IMG/VR virus record: IMGVR_UViG_3300017917_000368
Location: 1 to 49,144 of that record
Source: a virus
Reading direction: 5' to 3' (one strand)
Length of the DNA: 49,144 nt
The notes under the pieces: model-generated
Seen by the model: the letters and a program-made list of their open reading frames with translations, nothing else
Told to the model about the DNA's origin: nothing
Database searches by the model: none
Part shown: piece after piece, positions 25,501 through 32,253 of the stretch
How the letters are laid out: each line of letters begins with the position of its first letter
How positions within the stretch are numbered: the first letter of the stretch is position 1
Made by a program: the position numbers and the translations under genes

Positions 25501-25828
25501 AGCAATGGATCGTGTAAATGTAGCACGTTTAGTAGTTTACTTACGCACAGTGCTAGATCAAGTAGCTCGTCCGTTTGTATTTGAACCAAACGACACTATT
25601 ACACGTAACCAGGTTAAAGCAGGCTTTGAAGCAGTGTTAAACGATCTAGTTGCTAAACGTGGTTTATATGACTACCTAGTAGTTTGCGATACTTCAAACA
25701 ATACACCAGATCGTATTGATCGTAACGAGTTATATGTTGATATTGCAATCAAACCAGTTAAAGCAATTGAGTTTATCTACATTCCAGTTCGCTTAGTGGC
25801 TACTGGTGCACCGTTGGCTATAGTATAA
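22577..25828 (+). CDS. 18: Tail sheath protein, gp18-like, with a large insertion
   Basis: The contractile sheath subunit. The N-terminus MALISPGVQVTVSDESQYTP and the C-terminal block (AMDRVNVARLVVYLRTVLDQ, RPFVFEPNDTITRNQVKAGF, DIAIKPVKAIEFIYIPVRLV) are typical of gp18. At 1,083 residues it is far longer than T4 gp18 (659). The extra length lies between about residues 130 and 740 and includes five short hairpins of the form G-x-x-W: GTYWLDLENTNWGIFAWD (132), YGSVWFKTS (356), NGTLWYYNE (573), GDLWVDTGDLENYPVLYRYN-G (637) and RGTLLWNTRRSGFNVKRFD (718). These probably form surface domains on the sheath. It has its own late promoter and a terminator just after the stop. Confidence 0.93.
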   Translation: MALISPGVQVTVSDESQYTPTAAGSIAYVLVATAQDKRNPTGSVATGTTVANAERIITVTSPRELVSLFGTPTFKTDAGGNPIHASEQNEYGLLAAYSALSVSNQMYIQRANVDLDQLTGTSIRPTGEPTDGTYWLDLENTNWGIFAWDAEGPGFIAQSPIVITDEDQISNGLPIQSVGQIGDYAIDATTTNNFVYYKGFRNRWSRVGTDNWKANVPVITSSIANPGNLTIYDKIQLNGANITTNSTTITGVATAINNAGLPGLTARANSIGALEIFVDSTAASSGNAALPDGKLRIVKGTDPAVGGNVDLSAKLGLFTSFDGTSNTKTLLGPTITYSSYTSVPAWRESDTGTTRPYGSVWFKTSATGNGASFSVKEYSSALQEWQVLSAPLYASDTAAIQALDLTGGGAGLEAGSVYIKYDVSDNDTGSFKPYIKNVAGLLKITGNAAGGSATYSVNDSFTLEVSVPGNLSTATSTVTLTGTTAQDLVGDILAAGLPNISAAIETSGAISISHLAGGTIKITKGTGNPLSMAGLFVDSKVQVLSANTVWLASPFTPLTYFASTDAPYSNPANGTLWYYNEAFEADVMINDGTGWKGYQNGGTDARGYTLNATDDAGVIFSASRPTKQSDNIGQLVAGDLWVDTGDLENYPVLYRYNGADWDLIDKTDQVTSDGIVFADARWSTNGNVNPITDSITPTTDLLTSNYLDIDAPSYQAYPRGTLLWNTRRSGFNVKRFDTEALAADTTSTINATWITASGIDPTTGVPYFGHKAQRSVIVNAMKQAIASSTALREEQTQFNLICAPGYPELIQDMITLNNDRKQTAFIIGDSPLTLNSSSTTVEAWAKNSGLVVDNGEDGLVSTSEYLAVYYPSGFATNLDGNSVVVPPSHMMLRTFIRSDNVSYPWFAPAGVRRGVLDNVSSIGYVDVNDGNLFKSIGVTVGLRDIMYANRLNPITNLPGVGLVAYGQKTRAAMTSAMDRVNVARLVVYLRTVLDQVARPFVFEPNDTITRNQVKAGFEAVLNDLVAKRGLYDYLVVCDTSNNTPDRIDRNELYVDIAIKPVKAIEFIYIPVRLVATGAPLAIV

Positions 25829-25833
25829 AAACA

Positions 25834-25865
25834 GGAGGGGGTTTAACCCCCCCTCAAATTTTTCG
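25834..25865 (+). terminator. Intrinsic terminator after the sheath gene
   Basis: GAGGGGG (25835-25841) pairs with CCCCCTC (25849-25855) around a 7-base loop, followed by AAATTTTT. The T run is displaced by three A residues, so termination may be partial. Confidence 0.75.
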
Positions 25866-25876
25866 GCGACGAAATA

Positions 25877-25884
25877 GATAAATA
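25877..25884 (+). promoter_or_regulatory. Late promoter GATAAATA for the tail tube gene
   Basis: GATAAATA ends 25 bases before the gp19 ATG, between the sheath terminator and an AAGGAAAG ribosome site. Confidence 0.88.
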
Positions 25885-25909
25885 TTATAAAGAATAAAAG
25901 GAAAGCAAG

Positions 25910-26545
25910 ATGGCAACATCATCACTAAACAAATTTACAGTACCGTTAGCTAATAACCAAAGTGCTACAGCACAAGGTTTGCTAATGCCAAAACTAAAGT
26001 TCCGCTTCCGCGTAACTTTTGAAAACTTTGGTGTAAGTCAGCCAACAACTGAATTAACTAAACAAGTAATGGATTTTAAACGTCCTTCACTTTCGTTTGA
26101 CGCAAAAGAAATTCCTATCTACAACAGTCGTGTTTACTATGCAGGTAAACCAACTTGGGAAACTGTTACTTGTACGTTGCGTGATGATGCAGGCGGCCAA
26201 GTTACTAAACTTGTAGGCGAACAACTACAGAAACAATTTGACTTTATGGAACAAGCAAGTGCTTCTAGTGGTATTGACTACAAATTTATTACACGCTTTG
26301 AAGTATTAGATGGGGCAAATGGTACAGCCGAAGTTAACATTTTAGAAACATGGGAAATGTATGGTTGTTTCTTAAGCCAAACAGACTATCAAAATGCGGA
26401 ATATAGTTCAGACGATCCGATGACTGTATCACTAACAATCCGTTACGATAATGCTATCCAAACAGCAGGTACAGTTGGAGTTGGCACACTACTTAAACGT
26501 GATTATATTAAATCAGCAAGTGGCGTTGGTTCTATCACTGGTTAA
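25910..26545 (+). CDS. 19: Tail tube protein, gp19-like
   Basis: The 211-residue inner tube subunit; T4 gp19 has 163. Conserved parts: MPKLKFRFRVTFENFGV, LTKQVMDFKRPSLSFDAKEI, IYNSRVYYAGKPTWETVTCT-LRDD, and the C-terminal VNILETWEMYGCFLSQTDYQ with DPMTVSLTIRYDNAIQ. Order sheath then tube is as in T4. The gene is a one-gene late unit with promoter GATAAATA (25877) and a strong terminator (26569-26597), which fits the large amount needed per virion. Confidence 0.93.
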   Translation: MATSSLNKFTVPLANNQSATAQGLLMPKLKFRFRVTFENFGVSQPTTELTKQVMDFKRPSLSFDAKEIPIYNSRVYYAGKPTWETVTCTLRDDAGGQVTKLVGEQLQKQFDFMEQASASSGIDYKFITRFEVLDGANGTAEVNILETWEMYGCFLSQTDYQNAEYSSDDPMTVSLTIRYDNAIQTAGTVGVGTLLKRDYIKSASGVGSITG

Positions 26546-26568
26546 TCCAGACGAAAATTTACTAACAG

Positions 26569-26597
26569 AAGCCCGGTTAAAATCCGGGCTTTTTTTT
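26569..26597 (+). terminator. Intrinsic terminator after the tube gene
   Basis: AAGCCCGG pairs with CCGGGCTT around a TTAAAAT loop and is followed by eight T residues. Confidence 0.94.
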
Positions 26598-26600
26598 GAC

Positions 26601-26608
26601 GATAAATA
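26601..26608 (+). promoter_or_regulatory. Late promoter GATAAATA
   Basis: The octamer lies 3 bases after the tube terminator and 19 bases before the ATG at 26628. It starts the operon 26628-28559. Confidence 0.88.
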
Positions 26609-26627
26609 ATATAAACGAGTTGCTAAC

Positions 26628-27752
26628 ATGGCGAATTTATTTAACCAATTTTTAAGACAGATATCCTCTACAGATGAAATTAGAGATTATCAACACGCGG
26701 CCAAAACTTTTGTTGACGGTCTATATAGATTAAGTCCTAAACTTAATAGCCTATTTCACGTGTTTATTGAGTTGAATCCATTGGTGGTTAAACAAGATCC
26801 CCAAAATCCTAATAGTCAGTATGAACTAGGATTACTTGCTAAGTCTGTTCAGTTACCTAAATTTACAGTACAAAACAAAGTACTTAACGCATATAACAGA
26901 AAGAATATAGTTCAAGAACGTATATCGTACGACCCGATACAAATGACCTTTCACGACGATGCAGCAGATGTTGTACGTAATTTTTGGGAAGGCTATTACA
27001 GTTATTACTACAGAGACAGTGATCATTCTCTTGAACTATATCAACAAGAACACAAGTACGCAGAACGACAAGCACAAAACTGGGGATTCACTCCGCGATA
27101 TATTGGCCCTGGTGCACCTAACTATATTAACGCTATAAGAATTTACAGTCTACATCAAAAATCCTTTAGTAGTTACATCTTAATTAAGCCAACTGTAACT
27201 TCATTTCAACACGGCACACATGTGCAAGGCGAATACGAACCATTAGAAAATTCCATGCAAATTGCCTACGAAGCAGTGCAGTACGAATATGGCGCAGTTC
27301 GGCAAGGATCTGTTCTTGGCTTTAATATTATGCATTATGATAATACTCCAAGTCCGTTAACATCAATTGGTGGTGGCACTACCAGTATTTTAGGACCAGG
27401 TGGGTTAGTGCAAGGCACCGGTGACGTGATTTACAATTTACAAAATGGTAACTTTGGTGCAGCAACGGTGGGTTCTTTGAATATGTTTAGCAATTTTAAA
27501 AATACTAATTTAAGAACTGTAGCGTCCGGTGAATTAATTCAAACTGCAACAAATATTTTACGTGGACAAAATAATCAAAGCTCAGTGTTTGTTCCAACGT
27601 CAGCTAGTGTCAAAGAAGGTATCAGCAAATCTGTTTTTGGTAGACCAACAGCGGCAGCTCCTAACAATCTACCAAATATTAACGCACAATTATCGAGACT
27701 GCCAAATTTAAATGCTCCGCTAGCAACAGGGTTTGGTGGAGGGACATTTTAA
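26628..27752 (+). CDS. Second tail-tube-fold protein (gp19/gp54-like)
   Basis: A 374-residue protein. Residues about 35-245 resemble the tail-tube fold: LNSLFHVFIELNPLV, LGLLAKSVQLPKFTVQNKVL, NAYNRKNIVQERISYDPIQM and TFHDDAADVVRNFWEGYYSY parallel the tube protein order (core strand, then RP/PKF loop, YNR/YNSR segment, then DD). Residues 255-374 are a Gly/Asn/Ser-rich tail ending LATGFGGGTF. In T4, gp54 initiates tube growth and shares this fold, so a baseplate tube initiator or a tube-end protein are the likeliest roles; I cannot choose. It lies directly after gp19 and 3 bases before the next small gene. Confidence 0.7.
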   Translation: MANLFNQFLRQISSTDEIRDYQHAAKTFVDGLYRLSPKLNSLFHVFIELNPLVVKQDPQNPNSQYELGLLAKSVQLPKFTVQNKVLNAYNRKNIVQERISYDPIQMTFHDDAADVVRNFWEGYYSYYYRDSDHSLELYQQEHKYAERQAQNWGFTPRYIGPGAPNYINAIRIYSLHQKSFSSYILIKPTVTSFQHGTHVQGEYEPLENSMQIAYEAVQYEYGAVRQGSVLGFNIMHYDNTPSPLTSIGGGTTSILGPGGLVQGTGDVIYNLQNGNFGAATVGSLNMFSNFKNTNLRTVASGELIQTATNILRGQNNQSSVFVPTSASVKEGISKSVFGRPTAAAPNNLPNINAQLSRLPNLNAPLATGFGGGTF

Positions 27753-27755
27753 TTT

Positions 27756-28124
27756 ATGTTTTATACTAATTTACCGCCAATTCAAACTACTAACAATACC
27801 ACAGAGTTTTTTGATAACTTTTTTAAAGAGCCCACAGCAGGCGTTAGTGCAAATACCAACGATGCAGTAATTGGGTACTTTCAGTCTATTTCGGGTGATA
27901 AAGAAGCTGGAATAGCACTAGCATCAGCAGTGTTATATACAGCAGCTCAACAAGGGCTGTCGCCAATGGAAATTATTGATCAATTTAAAAGCATTGGAAA
28001 CCCTGGTGATCTAAATGCGTTTTTGACCATGTTCCTTAATCTGAATAGACAAGGAACTAGTTTATTGGGCCTAAGTAATCAGCCACAACTTAACAAATAC
28101 GTCTCACGAGCAATACTTCCTTAG
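27756..28124 (+). CDS. Small virion-operon protein, unknown role
   Basis: A 122-residue protein (MFYTNLPPIQTTNNTTEFF...). The N-terminal third is Asn/Thr-rich and probably extended; residues 45-115 are helical (DKEAGIALASAVLYTAAQQG, NPGDLNAFLTMFLNLNRQGT). It is placed 3 bases after a tube-fold protein and 3 bases before gp4, so it belongs to the late assembly operon. I recall similar small proteins at this place in T4-like environmental phages, and a baseplate or tail accessory role is plausible. Confidence 0.7.
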   Translation: MFYTNLPPIQTTNNTTEFFDNFFKEPTAGVSANTNDAVIGYFQSISGDKEAGIALASAVLYTAAQQGLSPMEIIDQFKSIGNPGDLNAFLTMFLNLNRQGTSLLGLSNQPQLNKYVSRAILP

Positions 28125-28127
28125 TCT

Positions 28128-28559
28128 ATGGCAAAGTACGCTAACGGTAAATTTTCAATTAAAAATGCAGAAAAGTATATAGGTAAAAAGGTACCTACCT
28201 ATCGTAGTAGCTGGGAGTTTGCATTTATGAATTTTTGCGATAACAATCCGGCAGTGGTTCAATGGGCCAGCGAAAGCATACAGATACCTTATTTTAATCC
28301 TGTATTAGGACGACAGACTATCTATGTGCCAGACTTCATTATAGTCTATGTTGATGCTAACAAAAAACGACACGTAGAAGTAGTTGAAATCAAACCTTTA
28401 ACACAGGTTACTATGGAAACTGCCAAGAGTCTCAAAGACAAATACAGTGTTGCTGTTAATATGGCCAAATGGGCTGCAGCCGATGCGTGGTGCAAGGCCA
28501 ATAACATGCGGTTCCGCGTGGTAACAGAACACGATATCTTCAAAAATCTCAAACGATAA
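28128..28559 (+). CDS. 4: Head completion protein, gp4-like
   Basis: 143 residues; T4 gp4 (gp50/65) has 150. The pattern YIGKKVPTYRSSWEFAFMNF, NNPAVVQWASESIQIPYFNP, then YVPDFIIVYVDANKK and HVEVVEIKP matches gp4 (YRSNWEKFFFEWLDKNP, WGSETAVIPYF, MDIWMKD, FIEIKP). The D...ExK arrangement in DFIIVY/VEIKP is a PD-(D/E)XK nuclease-like fold. T4 gp4 is needed to finish DNA-filled heads before tail joining and is thought to act on DNA ends. Last gene of the operon starting at 26628; the small terminase gene follows. Confidence 0.88.
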   Translation: MAKYANGKFSIKNAEKYIGKKVPTYRSSWEFAFMNFCDNNPAVVQWASESIQIPYFNPVLGRQTIYVPDFIIVYVDANKKRHVEVVEIKPLTQVTMETAKSLKDKYSVAVNMAKWAAADAWCKANNMRFRVVTEHDIFKNLKR

Positions 28560-28566
28560 AAATCTC

Positions 28567-28574
28567 GTTAAATA
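28567..28574 (+). promoter_or_regulatory. Possible late promoter variant GTTAAATA
   Basis: GTTAAATACATAA, the same 13 bases as at 7911. It ends 7 bases before the terS ATG, so a transcript from it would begin at about 28580, leaving almost no leader. Confidence 0.45.
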
Positions 28575-28581
28575 CATAACT

Positions 28582-29082
28582 ATGACAAAGAAACTAGAAG
28601 AACTTTTTAATCTCCCACCTCGTGAGGGCACGGATTCCACGTTTGAAGAAGCAGAACTACTTATCGAAGAAAATCGTGAAATGATAGCCGCAGTAGACAC
28701 GGCTATTGATAAAATAGATCAAGCACTTCCATTTGTGAACGATCTTGACACCAGCGACAAAGAACTAGATGAACTAAGCGACCTGGCCAAAGAAAAATTT
28801 AATGACCTTATTGACCTAGGCATGAATGTAGAAGCACGCTTTAGCGGACACATACTAGCCACAGCAGGCACCTTGCTAGGTCATGCTATCACAGCCAAAC
28901 AAGCCAAACTAGATAAAAAACTGCGTATGGTTGATTTACAACTTAAAAAAGCACGCTTAGACATGCAAATAGAGCAGGCTAATAAAAAATCCGATGGCGA
29001 TAAAATTGTTGATGCAGAAGATGGACAAGGTGTAATTCTTGATCGTAACGAGTTACTGAAACAGTTGCTTAACAAGAAATAG
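28582..29082 (+). CDS. 16: Terminase small subunit, gp16-like
   Basis: 166 residues, equal to T4 gp16 in length (164). Acidic N-terminus, then a long helical hairpin: IEENREMIAAVDTAIDKIDQ, LDELSDLAKEKFNDLIDLGM, FSGHILATAGTLLGHAITAK, LDKKLRMVDLQLKKARLDMQ. This fits the central coiled coil by which gp16 forms rings, with its conserved layout of a helix ending in a Leu-Gly-His segment and a Lys-rich helix. gp16 controls the nuclease and ATPase of gp17 in headful packaging. The large subunit lies 4 kb downstream, separated by five or six genes. The start has no clear ribosome site. Confidence 0.8.
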   Translation: MTKKLEELFNLPPREGTDSTFEEAELLIEENREMIAAVDTAIDKIDQALPFVNDLDTSDKELDELSDLAKEKFNDLIDLGMNVEARFSGHILATAGTLLGHAITAKQAKLDKKLRMVDLQLKKARLDMQIEQANKKSDGDKIVDAEDGQGVILDRNELLKQLLNKK

Positions 29083-29092
29083 TAAGGTTTTT

Positions 29093-29100
29093 GATAAATA
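29093..29100 (+). promoter_or_regulatory. Late promoter GATAAATA
   Basis: The octamer lies 10 bases after the terS stop and ends 23 bases before the ATG at 29124. It rules out the TTG at 29091 as a start, because that codon precedes the predicted transcript start (about 29106). Confidence 0.85.
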
Positions 29101-29123
29101 ACACTATATATGGATTTTATACT

Positions 29124-29723
29124 ATGAAGAATTTTTTAGATTACCTTAGCGAAAACCAAAAAATTTATGAGTTTCGCATCAAAGTAGCTAACTGCGACCC
29201 TAAAGAAAAACTAGATGAGCTTAAAGCTGGTCTAGCAGGTTATGTAGTTGATAGTATTAGTGCACCTAAAACACTGCCAATTAAATCAAACGACATTGAT
29301 TTTCCTAGCATGACTAATTGCGAAATTTATTTAATGGATGCAACATTTAAATATCCAGTAAATGATGCGCAGTTACGTAGCATTGTAGCTGAACGTTTAG
29401 GATGTTCTGCAGCACAGGTTGTTGTTGTGAGCCCTAATCACCCAGAAGAACAACGTCGTTGGGATTTGCCAGGCAATGATGTGCGCGAATTTAAGCAAGG
29501 TGAGAATGTCCTGACACAGGCACTGCCAGAAGCTACAACAGAACAAAAAGCTGCCAGCAAGTTCTACAGTGAGGCAGGAACAATTTTAAAAGAGTTAAAC
29601 AAGCCAGCAACGTTTGAAATCGCTGGAAATGACCGCACCATTGGCGGCGAAAAAAACCCAGCAGATGGCAAAACAACTAATGATGTAGCAGTTGGTACAA
29701 AAAGCCCAGTAAAAGGACAATAA
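29124..29723 (+). CDS. Putative internal-head / prohead protein with capsid-targeting-like N-terminus
   Basis: From ATG 29124 the product has 199 residues and starts MKNFLDYLSENQKIYEF. This resembles the T4 capsid-targeting peptide MKTYQEFIAEA, with LSE|N in place of the IxE|A cleavage site. The body has an alpha/beta look (IYEFRIKVANCDPKEKLDEL, VDSISAPKTLPIKS, EIYLMDATFKYPV, LRSIVAERLGCSAAQVVVVS) like a small ferredoxin-type fold. The C-terminus is hydrophilic. It lies after terS and before another probable head protein, 4 bases away. Function unknown; a prohead core or packaged protein is inferred. Confidence 0.72.
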   Translation: MKNFLDYLSENQKIYEFRIKVANCDPKEKLDELKAGLAGYVVDSISAPKTLPIKSNDIDFPSMTNCEIYLMDATFKYPVNDAQLRSIVAERLGCSAAQVVVVSPNHPEEQRRWDLPGNDVREFKQGENVLTQALPEATTEQKAASKFYSEAGTILKELNKPATFEIAGNDRTIGGEKNPADGKTTNDVAVGTKSPVKGQ

Positions 29724-29727
29724 TAAA

Positions 29728-31560
29728 ATGAGCGATATGAAAATGTATAATATCTTAGGTGTATTCAACAACGTTGACCCTAAGACGACTCCTGCAGCGG
29801 AAGAAGCTAAAACAGAACCTACATACGAAAATGTTGAACCACGAGGCAGTATTATGGAAGCTGTTAAGAGCTTGGAAGAAAAATACCAGGGCTTTAAGAA
29901 AACAGTAGCCGCTATCGCCAAAGGCGGTAGTGCTGAAGATCCAGAGGCGGTAGCCGCCGCTATTGGTCGCAAAAAATATGGTAAGGCTAAGTTCCAAAAA
30001 GCTGCCGCCGCAGGTAAGAAACTAGGCGAAGCCGCTAAACCTGACTATATTGATCTAGACAAAGACGGCGACAAGACAGAGCCAATGAAAAAAGCTGCTA
30101 AAGATGCTAAAAAGAAAACTGATGAAGCAATTGATCCAGAACTACTTAAAGCTGCTGGTGTAGGTCTTGCTACTGGTGCGCTAATCCCTGCCGCTAGCAA
30201 CCTTGGCTATAAAGCAGCAGAAAAAATTGACAAATGGTTAGACAAACGTTCATCTGCAGCCGCTAAAAAAGAATATGAAGCAGAGCGTAAAGCTAGACTT
30301 GCTAAGAAATCTAAAAAAGTTGCTGAAGGTGAGTACGATCCAGCACCAATTGATCCGGAAGCAGTAGCTAAACGTAAACGTTTACAGGCATTAAAAGACA
30401 AGCAAGAAGATGAGCACGGTTACGATACTAAAAAATCAAACGTGCGCACAGTTAAAGGCAAAGCCTACGGTGGTGCCGCACAGAAAGACGATGCTGATGA
30501 TTTAGATGAAGTAGCACCTCCGGGCGCTAAAGCAGAACGCATGGTTAAACACATTAAGAAAGGCTATGCCAAAGACGGCAAACTAACTAAGAAAGAAAAA
30601 GGCATTGCCTACGCCACAGCATGGAAGGCACACAATAAAGGTAAATTAGAAGAAAGTCGTATGATACAAGAAGGCGACTATTTCTATGAAAAACTAGGTA
30701 AAGCACTAGCTGAAAAAGATCCTACATTAAACACAGCAGATTCAAGTTTCGTTACAGCAGTTCGTCAAGAAATGGTAGCGCAAGGTATCGAACCTAATCG
30801 TGCTCGTAACATTATTATGATGGACGACGATTTTATCAGCGACGTTGCTACATCATATGGCCACTACTGTAAAGAAATTGCAGAGTGCGGTATACCACAG
30901 AATAGTCATTTAGGTGGTGTAGAAGAGTTAGATGAGATTGCTCGTTTAGCTGGATTACCTCCAAAAGAAGAAGTTGATGAAGTTGCTCCGGCGTTGGCTG
31001 CCGTTGGTGCTGATTTAGCTGCAGCGGCTCCAGCTATTGCTGCAGTTTCAGCAATGAAAGACAGTGATCTGGAAGAAGGTAGCGATGAAGACTTAGCTGA
31101 AGAAGAAATGGGTGAAGGCAACGAGTTCTCTGGAGCACTAGCTCAAGCACGTGCTAGCGGTGCCAAAGAGTTTGAAGTAGACGGTAAGAAATACACAGTT
31201 AAAGAAGATGTAAACATTAATGTATCAGCTAACGGTGAATTTGATTCAATTAATTTAATTCGTCAACTTGCTGGCCTAAACACGTATCAAAATATTCTGG
31301 GATCAAAACAAGCAAGTGATAGCGGCCCGATTGATACAGACAGTCAAGACCTTGAAGTAGCAGAAGAACGCGATGTAGAGCACACAAATACACCACGCGA
31401 AGAAACTGCTGGACTTGATGCTGCTATTCCAACAGGTGCTGATTTAAATCGTGCCAAGAAACAGTACAAGAAAGAATATCCAGGTGACAACCCAATGGCT
31501 GTTAAAGAAGAAGCACTGTGGAAAGCATACGAAAGTATGATTAACGACGTCAAGAAGTAA
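29728..31560 (+). CDS. Lys/Ala/Glu-rich virion or scaffold-type protein
   Basis: A 610-residue, highly charged protein. Notable parts: KPDYIDLDKDGDKTEPMKKA (about 109-128), a frequent segment in proteins of T4-like environmental phages; AGVGLATGALIPAASNLGYK (about 144-163, hydrophobic); AERMVKHIKKGYAKDGKLTK and GIAYATAWKAHNKGK (about 270-307); then ESRMIQEGDYFYEKL, containing an IQE|G protease-like site. A run of Ala/Pro/Val (DEVAPALAAVGADLAAAAPA, about 415-435) precedes acidic stretches. Two motifs of the form IxxLAGL occur near residues 402 and 509. The composition resembles prohead core or internal head proteins. It follows the 29124 gene by 4 bases. Exact role unknown. Confidence 0.72.
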   Translation: MSDMKMYNILGVFNNVDPKTTPAAEEAKTEPTYENVEPRGSIMEAVKSLEEKYQGFKKTVAAIAKGGSAEDPEAVAAAIGRKKYGKAKFQKAAAAGKKLGEAAKPDYIDLDKDGDKTEPMKKAAKDAKKKTDEAIDPELLKAAGVGLATGALIPAASNLGYKAAEKIDKWLDKRSSAAAKKEYEAERKARLAKKSKKVAEGEYDPAPIDPEAVAKRKRLQALKDKQEDEHGYDTKKSNVRTVKGKAYGGAAQKDDADDLDEVAPPGAKAERMVKHIKKGYAKDGKLTKKEKGIAYATAWKAHNKGKLEESRMIQEGDYFYEKLGKALAEKDPTLNTADSSFVTAVRQEMVAQGIEPNRARNIIMMDDDFISDVATSYGHYCKEIAECGIPQNSHLGGVEELDEIARLAGLPPKEEVDEVAPALAAVGADLAAAAPAIAAVSAMKDSDLEEGSDEDLAEEEMGEGNEFSGALAQARASGAKEFEVDGKKYTVKEDVNINVSANGEFDSINLIRQLAGLNTYQNILGSKQASDSGPIDTDSQDLEVAEERDVEHTNTPREETAGLDAAIPTGADLNRAKKQYKKEYPGDNPMAVKEEALWKAYESMINDVKK

Positions 31561-31561
31561 C

Positions 31562-31657
31562 ATGACTATAAGGCTACACATAGAATATTTTTTAGTATGT
31601 TTGTGTGTAGCTTTACTAAAAAAATTACGCAAAGTTGTTAGACTATTTAATATATGA
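31562..31657 (+). CDS. 31-residue small hydrophobic protein, coupled to the next gene
   Basis: ATG at 31562 follows AAGAAG (end of the previous gene) at 5 bases. The peptide begins MTIRLHIEYFLVCLCVALL and continues KKLRKVVRLFNI: a short hydrophobic helix followed by a basic one, suggesting a membrane-binding peptide. Its TGA (31655-31657) overlaps the next ATG (31654-31656) as ATGA, a classic coupling junction. This fills an otherwise empty 93-base gap. It has not been recognised from any family. Confidence 0.5.
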   Translation: MTIRLHIEYFLVCLCVALLKKLRKVVRLFNI

Positions 31658-32007
31658 AGATAAGCGAAATTGTATCAGAAGGTAAAATGCGCAAAGGAGC
31701 TCGCCGCGCAATTCCTGACCTAAACAGCTATCCTAAATTAGATAATAATAACAATCCTTATCTAGCCTATCGATTTGGTATAGAATTAGCAGGCAGCCCT
31801 GATATTGATGCCGACGAACAAGGAGCATGGGGCAGCGAATTTGCAACCATTGGATACAGCGACGCCGACAGAGAAATAATTGACCATGCTAAACGAGCAT
31901 TTGGTATTTCTACTAAAAAACAATCAAACAAGCAGTCACAAGAATTACCTAATGCTGGCACAAAAAGTCCTGTAGCCACTCGTAAGAAAAACAAATACGG
32001 AGTGTAA
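31654..32007 (+). CDS. Putative packaged head protein with capsid-targeting-like N-terminus
   Basis: 117 residues starting MKISEIVSEGKMRKGARRAI. The first ten match the pattern M-[KR]-x(n)-hydrophobic-x-E-G shared by other proteins here and by T4 internal proteins. The body has LDNNNNPYLAYRFGIELAGS and EFATIGYSDADREIIDHAKR, a pattern I recall from small proteins of T4-like environmental phages of unknown function. The C-terminus is basic (KSPVATRKKNKYGV), as expected for a DNA-associated internal protein. The start overlaps the upstream micro-ORF stop (ATGA). Role inferred. Confidence 0.72.
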   Translation: MKISEIVSEGKMRKGARRAIPDLNSYPKLDNNNNPYLAYRFGIELAGSPDIDADEQGAWGSEFATIGYSDADREIIDHAKRAFGISTKKQSNKQSQELPNAGTKSPVATRKKNKYGV

Positions 32008-32008
32008 T

Positions 32009-32233
32009 ATGGATTTAGATCAGTTAAAACTTCTTGCTGGTATTACACACAACGTAGGACAACTACAAGAATATCGCGGCGAAGGCAGTATACACACAAG
32101 TGGCAGTAATATAAGTATCACCGCCAATGAAAAAATTCAATACCAACAACAAAACAATATTCAACCGGGCACTCCTGAATGGTTTCGCCTATGGTTTAGC
32201 AAACCGTACCTTACCTCAGAAAAACCCTGGTAA
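32009..32233 (+). CDS. Small virion-type protein
   Basis: 74 residues starting MDLDQLKLLAGITHNVGQLQ, where LKLLAGI is a version of the IxxLAGL motif in neighbouring head proteins. The C-terminus, NIQPGTPEWFRLWFSKPYLT, is a Trp-rich segment that I have seen in small proteins of T4-like environmental phages. It starts 1 base after the previous stop, so it is coupled, and belongs to the packaging/head operon. Function unknown. Confidence 0.68.
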   Translation: MDLDQLKLLAGITHNVGQLQEYRGEGSIHTSGSNISITANEKIQYQQQNNIQPGTPEWFRLWFSKPYLTSEKPW

Positions 32234-32253
32234 TTTAATATACAACAAAATCC

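Noticed and set aside
29091-29123. TTG start at 29091 for the gene after terS
   Set aside because: The codon lies in front of and overlaps the GATAAATA promoter; the ATG at 29124 also gives the targeting-like N-terminus.
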